In this document: piece after piece, positions 1-12,651 of the stretch
Numbering within the stretch: the first letter of the stretch is position 1
Layout of the letters: each line of letters starts with the position of its first letter
From: Litsea cubeba
Lineage: Eukaryota; Streptophyta; Magnoliopsida; Laurales; Lauraceae
NCBI GenBank assembly: GCA_012931725.1
Contig: CM022949.1
Coordinates: 49,351,551 to 49,415,550, forward strand
Direction: 5' to 3'
DNA: 64,000 nt
Made by a program: the position numbers and the translations under genes
The notes under the pieces: model-generated
What the model saw: the letters and a program-made list of their open reading frames with translations, nothing else
Told to the model about the DNA's origin: nothing
The model's database searches: none

Positions 1-660
1 ATAACGCAAATAAATTTAAAAAGATGCAAATAAGTTTCAAAATATCCAAATAAATTTCAAAAAATATAAATAAATTTCAAAAGACTCAAATAAATCTCAA
101 AAGATCCAAAGAAAATTTAAAAAATGCAAATAAATTTAAAATAACGAAAATAAATTTTAAAAAATGCAATAATTTCAAAAAACGCAATAAATCTAAAAAT
201 ATACAAATAAATTTCAAAAGACGCAAATAAATTTAAAAAACGCATACAGATTTCAAAAAACGTAAATAAATTTGCTAAAAAACTCAGATAAATTTTAAAA
301 AAAAACTCAGATAAATTTACCAAAAACACAAAGAAATATGACAGAAAACAGATAAATTTGAACAACACTCAGATAAATATGACAGGAAATAGATAAATTT
401 GAACGACACCTAGATAAATATGAAAAAAAAAAGATAAATTTGAATAAAACTCAGATAAGTTTGACAAAAAAATCAGATGAAGTTCAAAAAATACAAATAA
501 ATTTTCTAAGAACTCAAGTATTTTTGCAAAAAACTCAAATAAATTTGATAAAAACTCAGATAAATTTCATAAAAAAAAAACTCAGAAGTCAGATAAATTT
601 ACGCAAAACTCAGATAAATTTCATACAATCTCATATATACGTTTCGTCCACCTTCTATAA
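1..660. repeat. AT-rich degenerate tandem repeat
   Basis: The stretch is built from many imperfect copies of a unit of about 19-20 bases, roughly an A-rich run followed by 'actcagataaattt' or 'gcaaataaatttcaaa'. Left-hand copies are the most degenerate; copies at about 285-640 carry the 'ctcagataaattt' form. Open frames here are low-complexity artefacts of the repeat. The array begins outside the window, so its true length is unknown. Confidence 0.8.
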
Positions 661-787
661 ATTTTACAAAAATTAAAATAAATTCCCCTCACAATAAAGC
701 CTGCAACTAATATCTGTCACCGTCTCCGTATCTTCTGACAAAAGGGGCAAGGTGCACAATTAACAGAACTCCAACTTCTGTAACATA

Positions 788-1100
788 GGTGATGGCTACC
801 CTTTCTCATACACCCCCAAACCACCAAACTATCCATCCTATCTTCCACCTACACCCGTTCTGTAACAAAACCTCTACAAGACCACAACTCCAACTACTGG
901 AGCAGGTGATGGCTACCCTTTCCTGTACACCCACAAACCACCGAACTACCCATCCAATCTTCGACCTACACCCATTCTGTAACAGAACCTCTACAAGACT
1001 ACAACTCCAACTTCTGTAGCAGGTGATGGCTACCGTTTCCCATACACCCCCAAACCACCGAGCTACCCATCCCATCTTCCACTTACACCCATCATTCTAT
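788..1100. repeat. 117-bp tandem repeat, about 2.7 copies
   Basis: The motif 'ggtgatggctacc' starts at 788, 905 and 1022, an exact period of 117 bases, and each copy continues with 'cacccccaaaccaccgaact' type sequence. The third copy fades near 1100. Short open frames on both strands follow from the repeat and have no recognisable domain. Confidence 0.85.
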
Positions 1101-1257
1101 AACAACATGGCCCCCTATTTCTCATCCATGTACTCCATCATCTTCCTTTTTCTTCATCTTTGCCAAAGGATATGGGAGTGGCGACTACATTATTACCTTC
1201 ACCATGGGCACATGTTAGCATCGGACGGCCTGCGTGGACAAGGATAGTGAGGAGAAA

Positions 1258-1440
1258 GATGGGGCCACGCGGATCGAGATTGGGGATGAATCAAGAGTTC
1301 CGATCATCTGTCTCTTTTTCTTCAATTGATGCGCAGAACCGCGAGCAAGAGGGGGCCACGCTGATCGAGATTGGGGATGAATCAAGAGTTTCGATCCTCT
1401 GTTTCTTCTTTTTCTATTGACGCGCAGAATCGCGAGCAAG
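1258..1440. repeat. about 92-bp direct repeat, two copies
   Basis: 'gatcgagattggggatgaat' followed by 'caagagtt' occurs twice about 92 bases apart, each followed by a pyrimidine-rich run and 'gacgcgcagaatcgcgagcaag' variants. It looks like a simple local duplication. Confidence 0.75.
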
Positions 1441-1982
1441 CAGATACTTGCTGACGTATACGTCAGATCCGATCACCCCTTCTCCGACCCTTTGAAGATC
1501 CGATCCGTCGGATCTCCGACGATCACGCCAAATATCTTTGATACCAGTTTGTGTAGTGTGTGGCCCACTGCACCAAGATCTCTGGCAAGAGAGGTAAGAG
1601 AGGGGGAGCGAGAGATGGCGGAGAACGAGAGGAAGAGGGAGCAGAGAGACGGGAAGAGGGGAGGAGAAAGAAAACAAGAGAGGAGCAGGGAGAGAAGGAG
1701 AGAGTAGCACAATCCAACCCTACAAACTCGTTGTAGAAGAAGACGGATAATATAAACTTTGAAATTTGAAAATTTAAAATTTTATGCCTAAAATGATTGA
1801 AAAGGCAATTTAATCATGAAAAAAGAGAACATGTGGGCGCAGGGACCTATGGCTGCAAACAGTCTAGGTGAATGGATCATAGGCCTTAAAAAGTATTTTC
1901 TTGGATGGGAGGCTGGAAACATTGACGTATAGGGACCTTTCGCTAATTTTGTAAAAAAATAAAAATAAAAAAATTGAGGAGG
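1441..1982. other. intergenic, with a purine-rich tract
   Basis: Positions 1590-1707 are almost pure purine on the + strand ('agagaggtaagagaggggga' style), which produces low-complexity open frames on both strands. I see no gene, RNA or bounded element here. Confidence 0.5.
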
Positions 1983-2150
1983 GCATTGGGACGTACGTGT
2001 CTAAGGCGAATCCTTCTGCTTTTAGACTGAGAGAGACCCTCTCTGCAATTTGTCCGAGAGAGACACTGTTATTTCGGACAAACCGAGAAATTGCAGTGAA
2101 ATCCGGCTAAAAGTAGAAGTACTCGTGTCGTGTCATATACGTCCCAATGC
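1983..2150. mobile_element. fold-back (MITE-like) element or hairpin
   Basis: The left arm begins 'gcattgggacgta' at 1983 and the right arm ends with its reverse complement 'tacgtcccaatgc' at 2150. The arms pair through most of their roughly 84 bases, including 'cttctgcttttag' against 'ctaaaagtagaag' and 'tgcaatttgtccgag' near the centre. No target-site duplication is obvious. A small MITE or an inverted-duplication hairpin locus would both fit. Confidence 0.6.
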
Positions 2151-3484
2151 TTTTTGATGACCATGTGGCAAGAAACTTCCTTCTGGTCTTTGGTCACAGC
2201 TTTGAGTGCTTTTGCCCCATGAGTTAGTCACGCGGCGTGACTCGGACTAGGAACAGTGACAACACAGTAGGTCGTGACCTTTCTTTTGTCTTTTGGTAAA
2301 AGAGGTCTAGACTTAGTTCCATTGATGTATATATCTAACTACTGATGTCCCAGTCACAAAAAATTCCTTAGGGCAGCTGGTCCAAAATAATAAATCTCTC
2401 TTGATGTGAATTATAGTAAATTTTTGCTTTATTATTAGTTTTTTTTTTTTGACTTATAGAAGACGGCGGATGCTTTAACTAAGTTGAGGGTAGAAAAAGA
2501 TATCTTTGCTTGGTCCTTTGTAATTTGTTATTTTGTGTTGGTATTTAGCTCTAATACCTATATAGGTTTTTTTTTTTCCATCTTCTTTATTGTACGTTTC
2601 TTAAGTCTTTAATATATTTTACCGTTACCGATAAAAAAATAGAAAATCAGTTTTTTCTTTTCCGTGCATTTTCTCGTGGGGACATTGCATCAAAACATTG
2701 AAAAGTAGCCAACTTGAAAGAAGTGACTTTCTTTATCACCGCTTCTGAGAAACCTATATTACACAAACAAGCCCGAAGTTTGAAATGTTTCGTGGCATTC
2801 TAATCCTTGGTTTCAGAAGTGTGGAATTAAAGTAAAATAGCACAAATTCTAACAGCTTTTGCCTTCTAGAAACTCAAGAAAATCTCATTTCATTTTAAAA
2901 GAGAAGTGTTTTGGCATATTTTCTTAGGCAATGTAACAAAGATTGTGCTTAGAGAATTATAGTTTTGAGAAATTATCTAGATTAATTTTGAACATAGGAC
3001 TTTCCTCTCAAGATGTTGTGAGAAAATTCCACAAAAATATTCTCACGATATTTTAAATTCAGAAAACATATTTTAAAATATCATTTGTGGTATTTTAGCA
3101 ATATTGATAAAAGTTGGATATACATGATTTCGTGAGAAGGTAAGAGAAAATCCTTAATTCTTTGCCTTTGAGAATATTAGCATGTTGTTTTAATGTAAAA
3201 AATTTTCTTTCAGTTTTTTTATTTTTATTTTTCAACAACCCAAATTTTACATAATAAGAGTTTGGCCTCATGTAAAAATTGATCATGCATAAAATATGGG
3301 ATTAAATTATATGTAGAAAATGGATTTTGCTCACATCTTTTTTCATGTATTATGCACATAATTGATCAATGTCACAGTGAATTTGATCCAGGGGCAATGC
3401 TGCACACGGAGACATTACCCTTTTTTTTCTAAATGATTTAGATTTTGTGAATTTGAAACTGTGGCAATGAGATTTCTCTAATTC
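2151..3484. other. intergenic, nothing recognised
   Basis: AT-rich unique-looking sequence with T-runs (for example 2441-2452 and 2566-2578). No open frame of interest, no repeat and no RNA gene that I can support. Confidence 0.5.
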
Positions 3485-4050
3485 TGATGATGCCAAAATT
3501 GGGTTTCGGACACCACCGGTCAAGTAATAAATGCAGTAAATGCAATAATTAAAGAAGAGAGAGAAGGGATTATAGTGGTTCGGTCAAGATGACCTACGTC
3601 CACTTCATAAAGGCAGAGATTGCCTGTGGTGTTTTACTTCCTCAATGATTATTACAAACTAGAGGAATACAAGCGTCGAAGTGAATAGAGAGATCCATCC
3701 TCCCTCAAGTGCTGGTGGGGTTCCTTGATTTATAGTCCTCCCCTAACAGATGGGGACGACTCTTCAGCAACGTTCGTCCTTGGAGCCCTCGAACTACCCT
3801 CGTGCTGAAGGAGGCAGGTGAGGAACTGCACTCGCGCTGGACGAGGCAGGTGAGATATTTCTCCGCAGGACCTGGTAGGAGCGGGATTGCTTCCGAAGCA
3901 ACGTGGCTGCCCTGACTTGGTCTCTTCGTGGGCTTGGACCTGAGCTTCATCCTCATAGGTTGGGTCATTTGGGCCTGACTCATCAAGTTCCATAGTCAAG
4001 TTTGAAGACTCAATTATTCCATAGTACATGGGTGGAGAATATTTGGGCCA
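3485..4050 (+). mobile_element. probable LTR fragment
   Basis: The stretch 'tatagtggttcggtcaagat' followed by 'gacctacgtccact' and then 'gcagagattgcct' is a module I associate with LTRs of plant retrotransposons. The left edge near 'tgatgatgcc' (3485) could be an LTR start. I could not find the right end or a target-site duplication, so the limits are approximate. No internal retroelement genes accompany it. Confidence 0.4.
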
Positions 4051-4830
4051 AACCCACTATTATTAAGGATAGGACCAGTCCGTGTTTTGCACGGTCAGGA
4101 AATACCCATGCTCTTCGTTTCATGTACCCTACCCCATTGATTAATCGTCACTCACGTGGGCCACACCAGCTGGACTGCATGTTAGAAATCATCCGTCTTC
4201 TAGATTTTTTAATGAGATTCTTGGCTCTCGATTTGAATGAGGTATTGAGTCTTTAAATGGGTAGATTGGGAGTGGCTATTTTCAAATTGACAAGAGTGAA
4301 ATGAAAGAACTATGGTTTGTGTAATACCTAGGCCTACTCTTAGGCATTTAAATTAGACGTTTGCGTACCATATGAAAGAACAGATGGCCTCTGACTTCCA
4401 CTTTTATTCAAAACACTTCACCTTTTAAAACACTTCACCCCCAATATTTTTCACTAATTTAGAAATAATTAAGGCATCCTCCTGACCAGTTTGAGTCATC
4501 CCACCTCTCTGCTTTAATATGTGTTCCAAATATCCCTATGGTGTAAATTGACGACTCAAAAAAGAACCTGCAAACATTCGAGAAGATAGCTCAATCAAGT
4601 GGAAAACCAATCCACACATTAAGAAAATCCACACAAATAAGAAGAGGTGACTTACCGGGAATTTCAATCGGGGCAGCCAGATCTGACGGGTAAGAAGCTG
4701 CTCTTGCTGTAAATTGACATAGGCGTGGAGACTGGAAACAGGTGATGACTTGGTAGGTAGGAAAGTGAAAACCTCATAGATGACTAGTCTTCGCTTCCCT
4801 CCGTATGCAAGAAAGAGAAATCGAAACAGT
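4051..4830. other. 5' flank of the CRK gene
   Basis: Mixed sequence without a supportable gene, lying directly upstream of the receptor-kinase gene and presumably including its promoter region. Confidence 0.4.
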
Positions 4831-4835
4831 TTGGA

Positions 4836-4844
4836 TATAAAAAC
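4836..4844 (+). promoter_or_regulatory. TATA box of the CRK gene
   Basis: 'tataaaaac' lies about 70 bases upstream of the exon 1 start codon at 4915, leaving room for a short 5' leader. Its position and sequence are typical of a plant TATA box. Function is inferred only from position. Confidence 0.55.
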
Positions 4845-4914
4845 AGAACACTCCCCTCCTCACCTCCCAAGCAACAAACCATTAGCCAGAAGAAAACCTA
4901 ATAGCTAGCAAGCC

Positions 4915-5768
4915 ATGAGCCCATTCCTCCTCTACTTCTCCCTTTTCGTCGTCCTCTTCTTCCACATCCCCACTTGTAATGCATCGAACCCTCTCAAAGT
5001 AGAATGCAACAACACATATAATGGCATAACCGCAGCAACTTACACCAACAACAGCATATTCCAAACCAACCTCAAGATCCTCCTCCCTTCTCTCTCCTCC
5101 AATGTCTCTCTCGCCAAAGGCTTCTACAACACCTCGATCGGAGAAGGTTCCGACAAGGTCTACGGCCTCGTCCTCTGCCGCGGTGACGCCCCGCCCGACA
5201 GCTGCAGAAACTGCACCAGTTTTGCAAGTGCTGACCTCCTCAGCCGGTGCCAGAGCAGGAGTTCGATCATATGGTATGACCTCTGCCAAGTACAGTACTC
5301 AGACACCAACTTCTTCAACCTTTCGATCACTCGATGGTGGTTTTATGTGTGGAACATGAATAATCTAACTGACTCAGAAGTAGAACCTTTTAAGAACTCT
5401 CGAGCACAGTTGATGCGTGATCTTGCCAGCAAAACTGCGTATGAGCCATCGCGTGGGATGTTTGCGACGGGAAATAAGAGCTACTCATCTACAAATAATG
5501 TGTTTGGTCTTATGCAGTGCAAGCCTGTTATATCTAGGGAAGCTTGCCACAAGTGTTTGGAAGTTGCTATAACTAAGATTCCGGAATGCTGTGATTCGAG
5601 GATTGGGGGGAGAGTTGTTAGTGAGGTTTGTAGTCTAAGGTTTGAGAATAATAGTTTCTTTGGGGAGTCACTTGTTGGAGGACCGGCTCCCTCGCCTACT
5701 CTCCCCACCAGCTCCCTTGCTTGTTGGAGGGCCGGCTCCCTCGCTTACTCTTCCATCGTCGTCTCCTG
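4915..5768 (+). pseudogene. CRK exon 1: signal peptide and two DUF26 domains
   Basis: The frame starts with a hydrophobic signal peptide (about residues 1-24, ending near CNASNP). Two DUF26 (Gnk2-like) domains follow, each with the C-X8-C-X2-C motif: CRGDAPPDSCRNC in the first and CKPVISREACHKC in the second. Several N-X-S/T glycosylation sites are present. A 49-bp duplication near the end shifts the frame, so the uncorrected frame runs through the donor site to a stop at 5770-5772. The splice donor is the 'gtaagt' at 5769. With the duplication discounted, the proline-rich tail reads in phase into exon 2. As it stands it could make a truncated 285-residue secreted protein, like members of the cysteine-rich repeat secretory family, but expression is unknown. 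Confidence 0.88.
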
Positions 5769-5770
5769 GT
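5674..5770 (+). repeat. 49-bp tandem duplication in CRK exon 1
   Basis: 'gttggagg' plus 'ccggctccctcgc' starts at 5674 and again at 5723, 49 bases apart. Because 49 is not a multiple of three, the second copy is read in another frame. Only the second copy, in the frame of the first, gives a proline-serine linker that joins exon 2 in phase. Confidence 0.85.
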
Positions 5771-8700
5771 AAGTAAGGAATCTGGTGCAAGTCTAAATTT
5801 TTTCACTATTGTATTAGTGTCAATTTTTCTGTTAAATTGGCCTACTGGCCGGTTGTCATACTAACAAATTTAAATTGGTCATAATGGTAAACCTAACTTA
5901 AACTATTTCGTGATTTTATAAAGCTTAATGCACTTCAGTTACTTGCTTCCGCTCTGTTTTAAATATTATGTTTATCTCACCATTTGCACAGATTGTATGC
6001 ATTTATGATTCCACGATTTAATTATGGTGATTGATCATCATTCATAATCTCGCCGTGGACTTCAATCCACCTGGAGTTGGGGCTACCAATGAAATAAAGG
6101 GATTTTTTTAATTGCCTTTAATTCTCACGCCCTAAGAATACGGTTAGGATCCAGCCTGATTCTCGGGGTGTGACAGGTTTTGACATAATAGTCCTCCATA
6201 AAACCGGATTTTCCAATCTCATGATCCAATTTCAAATAATGTCACTAGAGTCATTTGACTCTATTCAATATTATTATTTTTTATACTTTTCGGCACAATA
6301 TCCATGATATCATGGGTAGTCCCATCATATCATACATTTTTTGCAACTTTCAAATGAACGCATTTTTTTTTATAAAACACGAAAAATGACATTTTGTGAG
6401 AAGTAAACAGTTCTTGAATTGAATTGTAGGGTTTTATCTAAGTTTTTTAATCCCTTGGATTGTGATGTGAAAACCCAGTTGAGGAAATTAATTGGCTTTT
6501 CTTTTGTTTGGTGGATAGTCCATGTTCCATAACATTAGGTAAGGTTTTCTTTTTGATCTATAGGAAAGTAAGGTAATTTTGGTAGGAAGTTGGGGTGGGG
6601 TGTGTTTGTGTAAAAAGAATTCCTCAAATTGGGAAGACCCAAGTGAGGGAATGTGTTTTCTTTTCATTTGGTGCAGTCCATGTTCCATAACCTAATAAAG
6701 TATGGCTCTGTTTTCATTGGTGTGAGAGTAAGCAAGGTTCTGAGCTTTTGAGAGAAAAAGGAGTCTACCGGGGAGAGGTAGAAAAGTGAACCTCGAATAA
6801 CCAATCCAAGAAAAAAATGATTTTAACAAGGAAACTTCATGGAGTGAATTGTGCCCTAGGCCTCTATAGATGCACCTGTTATGTTGTGGTTGCAAGTGGG
6901 GTTTTTGCAATATTAGTTGGTGCAGGTATCAATAACCATTCCAAAACAAAATGATGGGTATCAAGAATTTCCTATTTCTGATTGGTAAAATATCATTACA
7001 TTTAGTATCTTGCTTTCAGAAAAATGTTGGGAGCGAAATATTTCTCAAAAAGCAGCTGGTTTATTTTATTATAGAAAGGGAAAATCTATACTTTAACAGT
7101 TTACCCTCACAACTGCATTCTCTGTAATTCATCTCTCTTTCCTAAATGCCAGGTTAACAGAATAAAATTGACTTTGAAGTTTGAACTGATGTTTTATTGT
7201 AGCTAGCGCTTCATTGGTGCAGTTAATGGACTTCTACTATTTGGCATTGTTGCTTCTTTTGCTGCTCCTGTGGTAATTCTCTTCCTCGATCACATTGATT
7301 CCTTTTTTGCTTCTAAGTTTTTGGGTCACTGCATTTCAAACTAGTGACTGAAGTTTATGCTCAAGTGTCAGAGCTGATATCTTGGAATTTCTGCCATTCA
7401 AAAGTAATATTATACAATTGGGGATTTCTTTCCTGTTAAAAATTGTAAGTGGCTTTGATCAAATTTAGGAACTATAAATGCAATATTAGGCTTGACTGTA
7501 TTAGAGACTGCAGATGCAATAGAAGGCTTGTTCTTTCCAGTCCTACAAGCGTCAACTTCTAACCATCAAGTGTATTGGTTGAGATTTGGAGGCTTTATTT
7601 TGACATCAATGAGGTGTTGGAAATGGCTTTTGCCAACTTTCAGCTTCTTCTCAGGACGAGTCCTCAGCTTATTCCCTTGTGAAGGAAAGCTTCTTTTTTT
7701 TTCCATTTCTATGCTTTGTTTAATCTTTTCCTTTGGCCTGAGGGGTTTTATACCCTTTCCTTTATCATGATTGGACCATCACCGGTGTCTGTCAGGGTGA
7801 GATTGAGATTTAATGGTTTGCTGCCATTAAAAGTAAGCCCTGCAATGTGTAATTTGGATCATTCGAATCTGGCTACAAAAAATAACCAGATATTACGTCC
7901 TTACTTGGTAACATCTGGCAAGCATTGGACTCTTAACGGGCTAGAAGATGGAACAAAAGTGTTCTGCTCCTCTCATTAGGAGACTTATTTTTGGCATTTT
8001 ACTATTAAAGTCAAGTGGAGTGAAGTGAAATGAAAAGTATGAATAAAATATGCAGTGGGTTATGATAGTATTTTATTTTTAGTTGTTTGGGTTGGAATTT
8101 TATTGACTTTTGGTATGGGAAATGGAATTTTTTTTTGTCTTTTAGTTAATAAATGTGGTTACTTTTTGACTTTTTGTTGAAAAAGTTGGAGGGAGTTTTG
8201 AGAAAAAATGCTTTTGATGTGTTGTTTAGGATGACTTAACTTTACTTGACTTTATTAGTCAAGTTACCAAACGGGCCCGGTGGTTGTATGATGATGAGAT
8301 GTGATTCATGAGCAGTGCTAATCTCATGCTTATGGGATGAAAAAAACTTTTTGAGGCTATTATTTGCCTCTACATTGTGCGTCTGCACACCCAATAAATT
8401 ACATTTAACGTCAACTGTTTCCACGTGAGTACTTTAACACCTTTGACTGAAATGCCAAAGAAAATGACTAACTACTCGAAAATTATTATCAGCTTCACCA
8501 TTCATATTAACTTAGATCCAAAATTATTATCGGCATCACCATTCATATTAACATTTTTCCTTTTAGCTCGGGTTCATTTGAATTCATTTCAGATGATTCC
8601 CAGTGAGATTTGATACCTTTAAAAACAGACTTATTTTAGAATACGGTAAAAGTTATTGTGCTTCTGTTTCCTTTTACTGTGCTTCTTCTCTGATTTTGAT

Positions 8701-11582
8701 TCTCAAATGTACCATGGTATAAAGTTTAAAACATAATTAATTAAATAAAAATATATTCTAAAAATCATAATCTGATGTCTAAAGGCCTGTTGGATTAGTA
8801 ACATTAACATGATAACAAAGTTCTTTCTAAAAAAAAGAAAAGAAAATGATAACATGGCTTGTTCCAGTGAACAAACTAACTCAAATGATTGTTCCAGTGA
8901 ACAAACTAATTAACCCATGTATGAACATAACACATAAGACAATCAAATAGAAATTGCTAAAAACAATTGTTAAGCAAGAGAAATAACACTTACTGATTTC
9001 CAGGAACGATATTGTTTCATAGGTTAAAAACTGTGTGACACAGGAGGAGTGATTTTTTTTTTTTGCACCTATAAAAAAATAATTTCTTTTTTGAGTTGTT
9101 TGGAGAACAAAGATAGAGAGAGATGAGAGATATAAAACAATTTATTTTTTGGGTTGTTGTTTGCCAGTTTATGGAGAATAAAACAATGGGTAGAGGAGAT
9201 GAATAGAGTCATAGTCAGGGTGGTTGTGGAGAACGAGGAGTTGCAGATGGTTAATGCATTTTTTTCGATAATCGTGCGTAGTTAATGTGTTCAACTGTGT
9301 GTTATTACCGTTAAGTTGTAGATAATTTTGAATTGGGCCTGGGAATTGAGATTCGGCTTTGGAAGTGGGAAGAAAACCCAACCCATGCCTACAAAATTAT
9401 GAGGCCCCCTCATGGTGAGACCCCCACCACTTGCTTCACCTGCTTAATTATATGGTGAGCCGGTGGATATCAATTGGCTGGCTTTTAATGATCAAGTACC
9501 CAACAGATCTAGCACGACAGTTTTGAAGAACCATCAAGGTTTAACTAGTGCACACTTTTTATATGCCTTAAGATATTGGTTTCTTGATGCGTACTTTATG
9601 GATCTAGTTGTTTTTATGTAGCATAGTGAATTTTACACCTATTGATGTTTCAGGTTTTATCCATGTCACATCATTGATATGTATTAAATGAAAAAGTCTA
9701 AATGGCCTGATGGGGGTGGCCTGAAAAGTGGCATGCCAACAAGACAAGTTGCTCATTCGTTCCGCATACTAGTGGAACAGGTCATGACATTGAATTTGCG
9801 AAGACTTATCTACTGATTATCTTTTTCCTAACCCAAAAGAAATCATCTCTTTTGCTACTTTCTTATGATGCCTTAACCAATTTTATTCATGGTGACTTTT
9901 ACTGAGTTCTCCCAATCTTCTATTAAATATGGAAGTTTCAAGCCCCTTGATCTTGTTGTATGAGTTATGCAAGTATTCCATTTTGTGAGATTTTCCAATA
10001 AGTTTGATGTAGTATTGATTAATTACTTGTTGATCTTATTGCATGAGTTATGGAACCAACATTTTCTGCCCTAAACTCTTCTTGGGTAGAAGCAGTGAGC
10101 TTCTCAAGTTGTGAAATTTCAGTATGTAGTACTGGGCAATGGGATTGTAACTGCTCCTTTTCGCAGATTTTTATTTTATTGAAATTGTTTTTGGTTTCTC
10201 AGGAGATTTTCTTGTCTCATATTGTTGATTTTGTTTGCATCTGCTTTCATGGTTCTTCTACTTCTACATAATAACTTCCAACCTTGGTAGATAATGTGTC
10301 TGCATAAGAGCCAAGCATTGGGGTCAATCCAAGATGCAGTTATGATTCAAATGGTTGCTCCTTACTATATAAAAATAGTTTTCACACTGAAGAGGACAGG
10401 ATATGACGACTTAGCTCGAGTTTGGATCTGCATTGTGTACTTACTAATAAAGTAGGTGCTACTTGAGATTTACTGCATAAATTGTGCCAATTGAAATAAT
10501 TCACTGTTTAATATCATTGGGAATTGGGATTTAAACGTTAACCACATTGAGTTGCATGCTCGCATCATCAACTGCGGCGATCTATGTATGTTCCGAAAAC
10601 CATGTTAGATGACGTTCCTTGATTTTTTGTCCATTAGAATATTTACTCTTTAAGTTTCACCTATTTTGCTCAATCATAATTCTATCCTCATAACACTACA
10701 CATCTATCGTAGCATTTGCATCTTGGTTAATTACATGATCAAGATATCCATTTTTTTTTTCTTAACTTATATTTCAGGAAACACTTGTGGAAAGGAAAAT
10801 TGTAGTGAAATGAAACACCCATGTTGAAATTTCGCTATGATTGAAACCTGAGAACATCCTAAGCTTTTGTGCATGAGAGATTCCTTATCCTCTTGAATAT
10901 TTCCCTAACAATCTTAGAAATTGCCATATTCAATCAAGCCCATGCAAAGATGCACAGATGCAAGCACAAGAACATGCACACACTGCTCACTGATTCTACC
11001 CATCCAGTAAGTGATAGAAAGAGAGTGAGAACACATAGCTTCAAGCATGAACTGTAGGCTACAAACGCATCATTGTGAACCACTTGCTACAAAAGTCTAA
11101 GGATAATTCTTCAATCTTAATTTTTATATATGGACTTGGATGTTTCTTATGTTTATATTTTTATAGTGATTTTATGCAGGTTAATATTTATCCATCCAAT
11201 GGAAGTTTATTGATGTTAGATCTCAAAATCCTCTTGTGTGGGGAAGTTTATTAAACTTGTATACTGATGGTGTTCGTTTTTATTTTTGCAGATTGGTTTT
11301 GGATTTTAATTGTACCAGCTGCGGACTCTTAGGGATCCATCCACCTTGTTTATTTTGGTCACTGGCATTTGTGGATGTTAGATATTTTTTAAAATGATCA
11401 AGTAGTAATATTTGTGCACTTTAGAGATTTGCGGGCTTATTTTTGGTTTATGGATGTATGATATTTGGTTGTGGATGTTGCTTTGGAATTATTCATTAAC
11501 CTATTTTAAATCGGTTTGTGCGTCAAGTTTGTTGGTTTGAACAAGTATTCAGATTTTTATTTGTGGTATATATATATATGTA
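5769..11582. other. CRK intron 1, left part
   Basis: Long AT-rich intron sequence. It holds a partial direct repeat at about 6490-6690 (both copies contain 'agtccatgttccataac', about 160 bases apart), a weak exon-like segment at 7203-7270 and a MITE-like element at about 7995-8275. The rest shows no gene, RNA or bounded element. It is far longer than usual for a first intron in this family, so older undetected insertions are likely. Confidence 0.6.
7995..8275. mobile_element. possible MITE in CRK intron 1
   Basis: The left edge 'actattaaagtcaagtggag' is matched, in reverse complement, by 'ctttacttgactttattagt' about 230 bases later. The right edge ends with 'accaaacgggccc', an end I have seen in small plant DNA elements. 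The arms are imperfect and no target-site duplication was found. Confidence 0.35.
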
Positions 11583-12224
11583 GGGAAAAATGCAAATTTA
11601 AATTTTTTTTAAATAATCTTTCCCAACGCACCAGTGTGCATTGCAAAACCTAAAAAGGAGTACAACCTTTCCAGACGTCATATGTGCATCGGCCAAGTTG
11701 CATTTCCCAACCCATTGTATGCGCTGGCCCCCAAAGATATAGCGATGGTATTACCGTTCATTCCCAACACATAAGTAGCGTTGGCCATTACCAGGAATTC
11801 CCAACACACTACCAGCGTCGGCTATTACCAGGAATTCCCAACGCATTACCAGCATTGGCCATTACTAAGAATGCTCAACGCACTACCAGTGTTAGCCATT
11901 ACCAAGAATTCCCAAACACACTACCAGCGTCGGCCTTTATTTTACTGATGCTGGTGGTGTGTCAGCAAATATGGTTTTCGAATTAGGAAAATTGACCTTT
12001 ATACCGACGCACCCCTCTTCACCGACGTGTTGGCCGATGCTGTAGTGCATTGGGAATTGTATTAGGATTTGGCGACGCTGTCATAGTAGCGTTGGCTATG
12101 GATTTGCTCACAGCTAGTTGCTGACACGCGGCCAACGCACTGGAATGCATTGGAAAATCCTTTGAAGACGCGATTCTGGTTTTTCCAGACACGGTGACAG
12201 TGTTGGCAAAACTGTATTTTGCCC
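11583..12224. mobile_element. non-autonomous DNA element with inner 37-bp repeats
   Basis: The left end 'gggaaaaatgcaaattt' and the reverse complement of the right end, 'gggcaaaatacagtttt', match at most positions. Inside, about 11690-11940, units of about 37 bases repeat ('ttaccaggaattcccaacgc' followed by an 'actaccagcgttgg' variant). Flanks are 'atatgta' and 'atttgta', so any target duplication is degenerate. There is no transposase. The superfamily is undetermined. Confidence 0.45.
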
Positions 12225-12646
12225 ATTTGTATAATGTTAGTGGTTAGCCTTTTGCATTTTGGAAGTTTTAGAATAGTTGAACTAGATCCGCAACAATTAT
12301 GATAATCAAATCACATTTTGGGAGAAAGCAATCTTCATGAAGACCTAAACTTATCTTTGAGAATTCAATTTTGTCTAGTGCACTTGGCACAATCTAATGG
12401 ATAGGATGAATGACAGTGGATGGTCAACATATCCTTGATGATTACCTTACATTGGTGTTGCATGTCCCTCTCTCCCCTGATTAGAATAACAATACGAATA
12501 TTGTAATTCTAACATGGGCATCAGAATCGGATCATTTTCTCTATTAAAAAATAAAAATAAAAAAAATAATAAAAAAAGTGCTTTGGAAAAAGAAAAAGAA
12601 AAAGAAGTGCTTGGAAACCATAGTCATTTCTATTTATTTGGTGATT

Positions 12647-12651
12647 ACTGT
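12647..12651. repeat. target-site duplication of element A (left)
   Basis: 'actgt' directly before the 5' LTR, repeated directly after the 3' LTR at 17947-17951. Confidence 0.9.

Noticed and set aside
117..676. Open frames rich in F, I and K on both strands
   Set aside because: By-products of the AT-rich tandem repeat.
1414..1717. Arg/Glu-rich and Ser/Leu-rich frames on opposite strands
   Set aside because: They mirror a purine-rich tract and show no domain or codon structure.
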